Positions 41,964-52,600 of a stretch of 64,000 nucleotides of DNA are shown one piece after another. Source of the DNA: Candidatus Opimibacter skivensis (lineage in GTDB: Bacteria > Bacteroidota > Bacteroidia > Chitinophagales > Saprospiraceae); the NCBI GenBank assembly GCA_016721905.1, contig JADKHH010000003.1, positions 248,001-312,000 on the forward strand. Reading direction: 5' to 3'. Both the position numbers and the translations under genes were made by a program. Within the stretch, counting starts at the first letter, position 1; each line of letters starts with the position of its first letter. A model generated the notes under the pieces. That model saw only the letters and a program-made list of their open reading frames with translations, did no database searches and was not told the DNA's origin.

Positions 41964-44900
41964 ATGCGAACAAGAATTCTTCTGCTATGCGTATGTGTAG
42001 TGTCTTACCTGTATAGCGTAGCGCAACCCACCAACAACCCTTGTGGTGCGGCGGAGCTTATCTCCAGTCTTAATGGTTCCTGTGATATGGGTAACACCGT
42101 TGACCTGGCCACTGAGGATATCGGGCCTTCCGCTTGTACGGTGGGAGCTAATGAAAACGTTTGGTTTTATTTTGTTGCTACTGGCGTCAGCGTTGAAGTC
42201 ATCGTGACTCCGGGTGGCGGAATGGGAACGCCTGAAATTACACTCGTACAATTTCCAACTTCACCTTGTAATGCGGGAGATGCTTTGGAACTTGAGTGCG
42301 TAGCGGGAACCACGCTGGTATCAGATAATGAACTGGTCGTAGGGCAGACCTATTATATCATGGTGGCAGCCTCCAGTAGTCCGGTAGGCACATTTGATAT
42401 TTGTGTAGACAATCCGACACCCGCTTCGAATGATGCCTGCACTACAGCTACAGTCATCAATAACGTTGACAACAATTGTTTTACCTCCACTAATAATTTC
42501 CCTTCTACAGACGTGCTGATACCTGGTTGTTTTACCGGTTCCACCTACAACGTTTGGTTTTCCTTCGTTGCGGATGGTGTCAGTCTGGACCTGTATGTGC
42601 CCAATGGCCCTGGTGTTGCCCAGGTTGCAGTAGTTGATTTTGTGACCAACTGTTCTTCTGCAGGTGCGGTCACCCTTGGATGCGCTACGGGTACAAATCA
42701 CATTGTCCTGGACAATGAGCTGGTTATTGGCAATCAGTATTTTGTAGTAGTCGGGTTTCAAAACAGTGATTTTAACGGAAATGGAATAGGCAATTTTGAA
42801 TTGTGTATTGATAATCCGGTGCCGGCACCCAATGATGATTGCGACATGGCTATCGTCATTCCAACCAATGTGCTGGACGATCCTACAACGTGTTTTAACT
42901 CCATCGCCGGTAATCCATTGAACAATGACTGGCCTTCCACAGATGTGGGTCTATTCGGTTGCTGGAATACGGATGATAGCTATAATATCTGGTATTCATT
43001 TGTGGCACAAGGAAATGATGTACAGATTACTGTTGATCCTTCATTTCCGGAGGATGCCCAAATCGCACTCGTAGAGTACACCGGAACACCATGCGAGCTT
43101 GCAGGTGCTGTTTTGCTGGAATGTGCTAATGGTACTATTCTGGATTATAATGATGACCTGGTTATAGGTCAGACGTACTATATCGCAGTCGGATTCGAGA
43201 ATAATGTTGTTGGCGACTTTTGTATGAATGTATTCAATCCGGAACCACCACCAAATGATGAGCCATGTGATGCCATAGCATTACCGACTCAAGGTAACTG
43301 TACGGATGGTACCACCATCTATGCTAATCCTGAGGGCTATTTTGTTCCGGGTGATTGCCAGGGAGCTATTGATAATACCGTCTGGTATACCCTTGCCCTT
43401 TCTGATCCTGATAATGTTGGTTTTGAAATTGACCTGGCATTGGATGATGTAGGCCCTGGTGTTGAAGTATCAGTGATTTTATGGGAAGTCGTTGATTGTA
43501 ATTTGCCAGGCAATATTGTTTTCTTTCAATGTGGTGCACCACCAACCGAAACTATATTGTGGGGACCTATTGATGAGACGCTGACTTATTATCTATCGGT
43601 GTCCACCTCAGAACCAAATGAAACAGATTTTACCATTTGCGTAGATGAAGTTCCACCATGTTTTATGAATGATATGTGTACGGAAGCGGAGCTTATCCCG
43701 AACGTACTTTCTGATATGCCTTTTGTGTGTGTGCCAGGCTGTAATCTTTTTGCTGACCCTGAAACATTCAATAATGCTTGTGAAATAGGTAATTTCTCCA
43801 CCGTTTGGTTTCAGGTCAATACAGATGGTCTTGCCAGTTTGATGAATATTCAAGTTAACAGTCAGGACATTTCTGCACCAACGATTACCTTGTTTCATCA
43901 ACTTACAGATTGCTCTGACTTAGAAATTGTCCCGCTGACCGGTAGTGATCTTCCTTGTGTCGTTGGATCCAATTTTGAGGCAGAGGCGTTTGGTTCTGAT
44001 GTAGGAGCTAATGCCATTTATTATATTGCGGTAAGTTCATTCAACAGTATCGGCGGTGATTTTGAACTTTGTGTCAATACCATTTCGTCCGCTTCCAATT
44101 GTGTTACATCCAGGGATATAGAAATAACCAGCAGATCTTCAGGTGGACCGCTTGAAGGCCCGTTCTTTCCTGGTGAAACAATTGGTGTCTGCATGAATGT
44201 CAACTCATACACTGCGGCTAATAATGGTTGCCAATGGTTCCAGGGATTAATTCCTGTTTTTGGCAATGGATGGGATCCATCTTCATTTGATGGAAATGGA
44301 CAGCCGATCAATGCCACCGTAAATGGAAATGCAATCGGACAGCCAGGTAACGGACTATATGGATCAACTATATGGGATTGGTTTACAGATGTGGATTATC
44401 ACTATCAGCACTTTAATTACCAACTCGGGGATTTTGATGGTAACGGTACAATAGACATGTGTAATCTGTTATTCGACCCTGACTGCCCAAACACGGGTGG
44501 ACTGATGGGTGGGTGCTGTAACCCTTGTTGGGGGGCACCACTCGGTTCGATCCTGCCTGGTGGTTGGTTTGCTTACGGTATCAATGGTTCGTGTGCTACG
44601 CCTGGTCCACCTGTCAGGGTTGACTGGGGTGATGGAAATACATGTGGTGGAGGTATGGGGCCCTGGGCATTTTGTTTCGAACTGAATGTCAGACCTTATC
44701 CTGAATGCCTTACAGATCCAACTACTCAAAATCTAATGCTTGGCTTCTTTACCACCGCTGACGGTGAAACCGGAGCCTGGACGGGTAATGCAAGTATTTG
44801 TGCCTTGGATCAACCAGCCTTTGTTACTCTGCCAATGTGTTGTTCAGAGTTGATGGAGGCAGAGGATATGTTAGATCCGATCTGTAGTCATCAGCAATTT

Positions 44901-47900
44901 GTCTACGCTATCGATGAACCCGGGGTAGAATATTGGGAGTGGACAGTATCTTCAGGTTCAGTCTCTGGTGGTACTCCAGGATCGGGAGGGCCGGGTACGG
45001 TCATCATTAATACTTTAGTCAATGGAGGAGATGACTCTGAAATTGTAACCTATACCTTCCTCGGATTTGCAGGGGGTGCATGTCCTGTTTTCCAAAAGGA
45101 AGTAACTATTGAGGTTTTCCCGGCTATTCAGGTGATGCTTGATCCGCTTACACTATGTGCTACACCGTTGACTCCGTATGTCATTACGCCTGAAGTTACA
45201 GGTGGTAATGGAACCTATTATTATCAATGGGCTCCTAACGGAGAATCCACGCCATCGATTACAGTGCCTAACCCGGTCAATGGAACAAATTATATCGTGA
45301 GTGTTACAGATGATGTGGGTTGTTTCGGCACAGCCCAAATGTCAATAACAGTATACTCAACTTTCCCTGTTGATATAATTGCGCCAATAACAGAACAGTG
45401 CCTTGTCGATGGTCCGTTAAGTCTAGAAGCCAACGCAACAGGTGGCTTTGAGCCGTATTCATTTGAATGGACCTTTCCAAGTACGAATACGTCCACCAAT
45501 CAGGCCATTACCACAGATGAGACAGGCGAGCATCTGGTTGTCGTGACGGATGTTGAAGGATGTGTTGGCAAGGATTCGATTGACATGATATTTAATGAAT
45601 CACCTGAAGTCTATGTGGATGCTGTCAACGGCGCTCTTGCAATCTGTGAAGGTGAGTCTACGGAGTTAGCAGGTGTTGCCACCGGAGGGGAATCTCCATA
45701 TATCTATGAATGGGATACACCTGAGGGACCTGAATCCGGAAAAAATATTTTTGCATTCACCCCAGGCACCTACACGATTACTGTTGAAGATGCTAACGGA
45801 TGTACGAACACTGCCGAATTGGAAATTGAGGCTCAACCTGAACCCATGCCAGACTTAGGCCCTGATCAGTTGGTGTGTAATTTTGACGATGCTGTATTAA
45901 TTGAAGTCACTGAACAGTTTGATGATTATCATTGGTCTGTGGGCAATTTTGCAGATGGTGAAAATTCAATTGAAGTATATAATGCCGGCACCTATACAGT
46001 TACAGTAACAAATGAATTTGGTTGCACTGGAGATGTTTCCGTGGATATTGACTTATATCCGCAGCCTGTGTTTATTATGCCGGATACCTTTGAATTCTGT
46101 CCTGGTTCTTCAGTGACTATCAATGCTGACGATTACGGTGGCCCATGGGAAAACTTCCTTTGGGGACAATGCGGAGGTTGTGTTGATGAATTTACCACAT
46201 CGACTCCCGGCATCTATGATGTCCTTGTATTCGATGTAAACGGATGCTCAGGATATCAGGAATTTGAGGTTGTTGAGAATTCATCAATAACCCCTGGTCT
46301 GCAGGGTGATAACATTATGTGTACAGGAGAGACTATTACACTCTCGGCTCAGGCTGGCTTTGTCTCTTATGATTGGTCCGCAAATGCCGGAAGTGCGACA
46401 ACACAAACTGTAGATGTTACTGCCATAGGAGATTATAGCGTCACTGTGGTGGATGCTGAAGGTTGTATTGGTGCTGATACGATTACCATTGTATCCGGAG
46501 ATTTTGTAGCTGGTATTACCGGCCCAACAGCCATATGTGCTAACGTGCTAGCCACTATAACAGCGACACCAGCCGGTGCATCCTACTTGTGGAGTAATAG
46601 TCAAACAACACAGGTTGTCCAGGTTGATGATGGTACACATTCTGTGACCGTCACCAGTAGTGACGGATGTACCTCGGTAGCTACTACCACGATTATAGAA
46701 ACTCCTTTTGTACCGCAAATCACAGGGGATAACTTGATTTGTCAGACATCCGAGTCGACGACACTAGATGCAGGTGGACCATATGCAAGTTATTTGTGGT
46801 CTCCAAATGCAGGATCTGCAACGACTCAAAGTGTTACAGTTTCCGCAGCCGGATTATACACTGTTGCAGTAGTTGACGCTTCAGGTTGTATGGGTAATGC
46901 CGCTTTTACAGTGGATAACCATCCGGTTCCTTTTGTAGCGATTGCAGGTAACCCTGATTTTTGTGTAGGAGGTTCTACGCAAATGACAGCGACTGCCGGT
47001 TTCAATAACTATATATGGAGTACAGCAGATTTAACACCTACCATTACCATAAATGCTGCAGGCCCTTATACCGTGACCATCACAGATGCAAACGGATGTA
47101 CCAACACTGCCGTAACTACTGTCAATGCGCCTTATCAGGAAACGGTTGATATCACAGGATCATTTGTATTCTGCCCGGGAGATCAGGCAACGCTTGCAGT
47201 TCCTCCGGGATATGCGTCAGTATTGTGGTCAACCACGGAAACAACGGACCAGATTTTTGTCAGTACCGAAGGCCCTGTCAGCGTAATCGTTGTTGATCCA
47301 ACTGGTTGTATAGCATATGATACTGTCATTACTGATGCAAACTCAACCTTGAGTCCAGTCATCACCGGTGACTTAAGTATATGTGACAATGGAAATGCGG
47401 TACTAGATGCCGGGCCAGGATTCGATAATTATGTCTGGAGTAATGGACTTGGTACTAATCAAACCGCCATTGTAAATGCTCCAGGCACCTATAGCGTCAC
47501 TGTGAGCAGCCTCGCGGGTTGTGTTGGAGAGGATGACTTTGCAGTGACTCAATTCTTCTCGCCAACTGCTATAGTAACCGCTAATGCAACAGCATGCGAT
47601 GTGCAAGAGCCTGGAGGTCCTTCCACAATAGTCAATTTCAATGCATTAGTTACAGGTGGTGACACTGGTGGAAGCTGGACACAAGTGTCCGGTCCTTCAC
47701 CTGTTAACCTGACGACCACAGCTAGTGTCAATTTCAATGGATTGAATTCAGGTACTTATACATTTAGTTATACTACTAATTCTGCCGTTGCTCCATGCAC
47801 AGAGCAATCTTATCCACTTACTGTTGTGGTTGCGGATTGTTCATGCCCTCCGGTTGTGCTCAACAATGCACCGGATATGTGTAATGACCTTGGTGTTATC

Positions 47901-49433
47901 AATCTCAACACTTTAGTATTACCCCAAACGCCATCCGGTGGATCATGGAGTATTGTTTCAACACCTCCGGGATCGAACCCTGCGACCTTGACTCCACCAG
48001 ACAGATTTGATGCTACTTCAGCTGATGCAGGCACGTATACACTTCAGTACCTGGTCAGCGGTCTCGCTACTTATTGTGATGATGATGCGACTGTCAACAT
48101 CAATGTCATCAGGACACCGGTTGCGGGTATAGCCTCTGCACCAGTGGATTATTGCGCAGGTGAAAACCAGGTTGTTTCCCTGGCTACATTAATTACCGGT
48201 GAAGATGCAGGCGGTATATGGAATGAATCATCTCAAAACCCAAGTACTGGTGGTGCCTTCAATCCTGCCACAGGATCATTTAATGTGGCGGCTCAGGCCC
48301 CGGGTACGTATACTTTTGACTATGTCATCATGGGTGCTGGACCTTGTCCGGATGATATGACCACTGTCACAGTGGTCATTGAAGCCAACCCTATAGCTGA
48401 TGCCGGCACTACAACAGAACTCAATTGCATCACACCGACGGCAACGATTGGTGGTAGCGGTACAAGTACAGGTCCAAATTTCGTTTATACCTGGGTAGCT
48501 TCAGGAGGTGGTGTCATCGTTCCACCTGCCGACCAGCCTTTGATTTCTGTATCATCAGCTGGTACATATACACTCACTGTAGTCAACAATGCAACTGGTT
48601 GTAGTGCAACTGATCAGGTTGTGATCACACAGGTAGGTACATTCCCAACTGATCTGATTCTACTTGTTCAATCACCGGATTGTGAAGGAGATCCTCCAGG
48701 CTCTGCGCAGGTTTCTGCAGTGACGGGTGGCACGGCTCCATTCGCATATTCACTTGATGGTGCACCAGGTGTTGCTTCACCGGTATTCAATAATATACCT
48801 GCCGGTGACCATACCATCGAAGTGACGGATGCTACAGGTTGTAAATTGTCTGAGGACTTCATCATTGAGGAATTGGTGGTGACAGATCTTGCGATTGTTG
48901 ATTATGTCAATGGTGACTTTGTATTTGACCTTGGCGATACCATCACCTTGAGTTATGCTTACACGGGCACCAACAACGTCCCTGATTCCAGTGTATGGAA
49001 ACTTGGAGATAGTATTCTTTGCACAAATTGTACGGTCCTTCAACTCGAAGCATATCTCGCTGGTACGATTACGCTGGAGACCTATGATGAAAGAGGTTGT
49101 TACAATGAGGATGCTATTAGTTTCCTCGTCATCAGGAAGAGGGATGTTTATGTTCCAAACGTCTTCAGTCCGAACGGCGACGGGTTTAATGATTTCTTTA
49201 CATTGTTTACAGATTCTGACGTACAGAAAATCACCTTGATGGAGATATATACGCGTTGGGGTGATCTGGTTTTCAGAAAAGCAGATTTCGATCCGAACAT
49301 TCCAAATTTGGGATGGGATGGAAAGTTTGACGGCGAAAACCTCAACCCAGGAGTGTATGTATATCGTATTGAGATTATATATGGGGATGGCCTGGAAGAT
49401 CAACTGGCCGGAGACATCACTATTGTAAGATAA
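41964..49433 (+). CDS. Giant T9SS type B (CHU_C) surface protein, 2489 aa
   Basis: A signal peptide (1-20, ending Tyr-Ser-Val-Ala) is followed by five homologous units of 130-140 residues (about 24-152, 156-286, 289-428, 431-563, 568-708). Each has an 'NVWFSFVADG'-like strand, a 'DNELVIGQTYYI' strand and an ending of the 'FELCIDNP' type. Residues about 713-955 form a distinct Cys/Gly/Trp-rich domain (CQWFQGLIPVFGNGWDPSSF). After that come more than a dozen Ig/PKD-like modules of about 75-85 residues, most with an LWS-type Trp strand and a C-terminal 'GCT' cysteine. A SprB-like repeat, a Cys-x-x-Cys module and the CHU_C domain (VPNVFSPNGDGFNDFF) close the protein. It is presumably secreted and surface-bound, possibly an adhesin or gliding filament. 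Confidence 0.9.
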   Translation: MRTRILLLCVCVVSYLYSVAQPTNNPCGAAELISSLNGSCDMGNTVDLATEDIGPSACTVGANENVWFYFVATGVSVEVIVTPGGGMGTPEITLVQFPTSPCNAGDALELECVAGTTLVSDNELVVGQTYYIMVAASSSPVGTFDICVDNPTPASNDACTTATVINNVDNNCFTSTNNFPSTDVLIPGCFTGSTYNVWFSFVADGVSLDLYVPNGPGVAQVAVVDFVTNCSSAGAVTLGCATGTNHIVLDNELVIGNQYFVVVGFQNSDFNGNGIGNFELCIDNPVPAPNDDCDMAIVIPTNVLDDPTTCFNSIAGNPLNNDWPSTDVGLFGCWNTDDSYNIWYSFVAQGNDVQITVDPSFPEDAQIALVEYTGTPCELAGAVLLECANGTILDYNDDLVIGQTYYIAVGFENNVVGDFCMNVFNPEPPPNDEPCDAIALPTQGNCTDGTTIYANPEGYFVPGDCQGAIDNTVWYTLALSDPDNVGFEIDLALDDVGPGVEVSVILWEVVDCNLPGNIVFFQCGAPPTETILWGPIDETLTYYLSVSTSEPNETDFTICVDEVPPCFMNDMCTEAELIPNVLSDMPFVCVPGCNLFADPETFNNACEIGNFSTVWFQVNTDGLASLMNIQVNSQDISAPTITLFHQLTDCSDLEIVPLTGSDLPCVVGSNFEAEAFGSDVGANAIYYIAVSSFNSIGGDFELCVNTISSASNCVTSRDIEITSRSSGGPLEGPFFPGETIGVCMNVNSYTAANNGCQWFQGLIPVFGNGWDPSSFDGNGQPINATVNGNAIGQPGNGLYGSTIWDWFTDVDYHYQHFNYQLGDFDGNGTIDMCNLLFDPDCPNTGGLMGGCCNPCWGAPLGSILPGGWFAYGINGSCATPGPPVRVDWGDGNTCGGGMGPWAFCFELNVRPYPECLTDPTTQNLMLGFFTTADGETGAWTGNASICALDQPAFVTLPMCCSELMEAEDMLDPICSHQQFVYAIDEPGVEYWEWTVSSGSVSGGTPGSGGPGTVIINTLVNGGDDSEIVTYTFLGFAGGACPVFQKEVTIEVFPAIQVMLDPLTLCATPLTPYVITPEVTGGNGTYYYQWAPNGESTPSITVPNPVNGTNYIVSVTDDVGCFGTAQMSITVYSTFPVDIIAPITEQCLVDGPLSLEANATGGFEPYSFEWTFPSTNTSTNQAITTDETGEHLVVVTDVEGCVGKDSIDMIFNESPEVYVDAVNGALAICEGESTELAGVATGGESPYIYEWDTPEGPESGKNIFAFTPGTYTITVEDANGCTNTAELEIEAQPEPMPDLGPDQLVCNFDDAVLIEVTEQFDDYHWSVGNFADGENSIEVYNAGTYTVTVTNEFGCTGDVSVDIDLYPQPVFIMPDTFEFCPGSSVTINADDYGGPWENFLWGQCGGCVDEFTTSTPGIYDVLVFDVNGCSGYQEFEVVENSSITPGLQGDNIMCTGETITLSAQAGFVSYDWSANAGSATTQTVDVTAIGDYSVTVVDAEGCIGADTITIVSGDFVAGITGPTAICANVLATITATPAGASYLWSNSQTTQVVQVDDGTHSVTVTSSDGCTSVATTTIIETPFVPQITGDNLICQTSESTTLDAGGPYASYLWSPNAGSATTQSVTVSAAGLYTVAVVDASGCMGNAAFTVDNHPVPFVAIAGNPDFCVGGSTQMTATAGFNNYIWSTADLTPTITINAAGPYTVTITDANGCTNTAVTTVNAPYQETVDITGSFVFCPGDQATLAVPPGYASVLWSTTETTDQIFVSTEGPVSVIVVDPTGCIAYDTVITDANSTLSPVITGDLSICDNGNAVLDAGPGFDNYVWSNGLGTNQTAIVNAPGTYSVTVSSLAGCVGEDDFAVTQFFSPTAIVTANATACDVQEPGGPSTIVNFNALVTGGDTGGSWTQVSGPSPVNLTTTASVNFNGLNSGTYTFSYTTNSAVAPCTEQSYPLTVVVADCSCPPVVLNNAPDMCNDLGVINLNTLVLPQTPSGGSWSIVSTPPGSNPATLTPPDRFDATSADAGTYTLQYLVSGLATYCDDDATVNINVIRTPVAGIASAPVDYCAGENQVVSLATLITGEDAGGIWNESSQNPSTGGAFNPATGSFNVAAQAPGTYTFDYVIMGAGPCPDDMTTVTVVIEANPIADAGTTTELNCITPTATIGGSGTSTGPNFVYTWVASGGGVIVPPADQPLISVSSAGTYTLTVVNNATGCSATDQVVITQVGTFPTDLILLVQSPDCEGDPPGSAQVSAVTGGTAPFAYSLDGAPGVASPVFNNIPAGDHTIEVTDATGCKLSEDFIIEELVVTDLAIVDYVNGDFVFDLGDTITLSYAYTGTNNVPDSSVWKLGDSILCTNCTVLQLEAYLAGTITLETYDERGCYNEDAISFLVIRKRDVYVPNVFSPNGDGFNDFFTLFTDSDVQKITLMEIYTRWGDLVFRKADFDPNIPNLGWDGKFDGENLNPGVYVYRIEIIYGDGLEDQLAGDITIVR

Positions 49434-49504
49434 TAAGCTCAAAAGCGTCAGCTCAGTCTAGGCTGATGCTCTAAAGAGTTTACTTGCCCATTTCTCTTGT
49501 TTTT

Positions 49505-49537
49505 AGAGCCCTCCTCACAAATTGGAGGGCTCTTTGT
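49505..49537. terminator. Terminator after the 2489-aa gene
   Basis: A perfect 10-bp stem (agagccctcc / ggagggctct) with a 9-nt loop, then ttgtta. A second stem-loop (agcgtcagc / gctgatgct, one G-T pair) lies just upstream at about 49446-49472. The tandem giant genes are thus at least partly separate transcripts. Confidence 0.85.
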
Positions 49538-49646
49538 TATAAGTGGAATGCCTAACTTTGAATGAATTTCGTTCTATCTCCCTTGTCCTGCTGGTTTTGC
49601 CAGATGGCACTTCAACAGCGGAATAGGGATTGAACACAACTGAAGA

Positions 49647-52600
49647 ATGCATTTGAACTACCGCACCAAAAAACATATCACCAGGATCGGAACACTGCTG
49701 TGTTTCTGTCTTTGCATTTCTAGCCTCTATGGTCAATGCACCCTGGCTTCATCAACACCTATTCCGGATGATGATGTTATTGCCATCCAGTTTGCTGTAT
49801 CCGGGCTGGTCGATAACAATCTGTCAAGTCCTACCCAGGGTATTTGTGGCGTTGAAGTTGAATTTAACCATGAATACCTCGGGGATCTCACTATTACCTT
49901 GATATCCCCTTCCGGCACAGAAGTCCAATTGATTGGAGATCCAACAACTGCCATATCCGCGACCAACTTATCTGTGTGGGATGTTGATTTTGTGCCTTGT
50001 GGCTCAGCGGCCGATCCGGATCCCGGGTTTACACCGATGTGGTCAAATCTGCAAGCATGGCAGGCGATCACGCCCTATAATGGAACATACTATCCACAGT
50101 CCGGATGCCTGGAAGATTTTAATACCGGGCCCGCAAACGGAATCTGGCAGTTTATTATTGAAGATCATGATCAGTTTCAGCTTGGTAACATCGTCTCCAT
50201 AACGCTCCTCTTTTGCAATCCCGCCGGACTCATTTGTACGGAATGCAATGCCAATAGTGGAATTCTTTCACCTCCTTCCTTTAGTATTTGTTCAGGTGAG
50301 AATATTCAGTCTTCAGATATCACGGTTGATTTTGGAGGTAATATTCCTCCGCCCGCTTCATATACCTATGAATATCTTTTGTTGGCAGGCAATACGATAT
50401 TGCAGAATGGTTCTTCCTTTTCATTGACACCTCCAGCAGGTAACTATACGATTTGTGGTTTAAGTTACTTAAGTGCAGATGCAATCACAGTCGATGCATT
50501 GATAGCTACAAATGATTATGCTACACTGTCGCAGGCTATTGACAATGGCGTAGTATGTGCTCAGTTGACCACATCCTGCGTTACTGTAGATGTCAGTGCC
50601 AAACCTGATACTGTTGTTGTTACTGGTAATTTGTGTAACGGTGAGGTTTTTTCATACCGTGGACAGGATTACTTTACGGACGGTTTCTTTTACCAGGTGA
50701 ATGATGGACCAGGATTGTGCGATACGGTTGTTGAAATAAGGATCAGCGACAGACCTTTATCTGTTTTGCTGACCATCCCGGATACCTTGTCTTGCGGCAT
50801 TGGCAATGTTAGCATCAGTGCAACCGTTTCAGGTGCTTCCGGACCTTTTAGTTACCAATGGTCAACAATTAATGGCAATATAACTTCGCCCACTACAGGA
50901 AGCTCCGTCACTGTCGACCAGGCTGGGCAATATTTCTTAGCTGTAACGGATGGCGTTTGTGATGGTTCGGGCAGCAGTATTGTCATTGCGGATCAAGGAT
51001 TTCCACAAGTCTTTTTTGAAGGAGGAACGATCACTTGTCTTCAACCTTCCATTGATATCAATCCTATTTTTATTCCTTCAGATGCTAATATAATATGGAC
51101 AGGCCCGGGAGGATTTAATACTGTTCAACCAAATATTTCTGTATCCATTCCAGGTGACTATACGCTAAACGTTACAAATCAAGCTGGATGTACAACCTCG
51201 AGAACTGTTGATATAGGTATTGATACCAGCACGTTTCCAGTCAATGTTGTTAACATGGGGAAGAACTGTCAGAACAGTTACATAACGCTAGGGAATGATC
51301 CTGAACTTCTGAGCCTATGGCAATGGAATGGGCCAAATGGCTTTTCCAGCAATTACTGGAGACCCAATGTAACTGATACGGGTTTGTATACACTCACCGG
51401 AACATATACTAACGGGTGTACAAGGCTAGGTACTTTCTTTTTTGATGGTGACTTTAGCATTCCTGATATTTCAATTTCCCCAAGAGACACGCTCAATTGT
51501 AATGAGCTTCTTTCTATAACGGTATCTTCCCTTACGGCGGGTGCTTCATATTCATGGAGCGGTCCGCTGGGTTTCAGCAGCACACAATCAACGGTCCAGA
51601 TTAATCAGGTGGGCGTTTATACAGGTATTGTTACCGCCCCAAATGGTTGTCAGAATTCAGCTCAGGTGATTGTAGACAAGGGAGATGATATTTTTGATTT
51701 CCAGGTTTTTTCAGATACGATTACGTGTTCCGCAACAATGGTCACTATCGGGGTTATCGCCCCAGACGCAGATACTTTTGACTGGATTAATTATACAGGA
51801 CCAGGTGATGATCAACCTATGATTGATGTGACGTCAGGGGGCAATTATATGGTTGAGATGACCGATACCAATACTGGTTGTGTAGTCTCCGCCCAGGTAT
51901 TCGTTCCAACAGATACCAGTGTTCCTTCCTTTGGATACACAACAGATACAATTACATGCAACGATCCTATAGCAGAACTCAATTTTATCCCATTTCAAGG
52001 TTACACCTATTCTGCCGTATACTGGGAATTGCCTGACCTTTCTGTTGTCCAGGGTCCCACTTTAATGTCAGGTCTGATAGGGGAGCACAGGCTGATTGGC
52101 GTAACTCCTAATGGATGCCAGGGTATTTGGTTAATTCACATTCCATTTGATACGGTTCAGCCTTTCGTAATTCTTGAAACCGATACATTATCATGCCAGG
52201 ATACAGTTCAGATCATTTCACAATCGCTGGATTCCATCATGTCGTACCAGTGGAGTGGGCCTGGCATCATCATGTCAGCAGGTGAAACCATCGATGTTAA
52301 TGAAGCAGGGTTGTATCATCTCTCTGCGTCTGGCTTGAATGGATGTATTGCTGAACATGATATCATCGTTGACAGCAATTATCAGTTACCATTGTATAAC
52401 CTGATAGCTGACTCCCTGCGTTGTGATCGACCAGCAGAGATTACTGCCGTGCCTGTAGATTCTATTCTATCCTATAATTGGTTCGACCAAAGTGATCAAT
52501 TGATCTCCACAGATTCCTTTGTATTGGTTAGTGTCCCCGGAACGTATACAATCCAGTTAAGTGGAACTAATCGATGCGTGGCATATGATACCGTGACAAT

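Noticed and set aside
48777..49442. A 221-codon antisense frame at the 3' end of the 2489-aa gene
   Set aside because: No signal peptide, motif or homology; it mirrors the regular codon use of the repeats.
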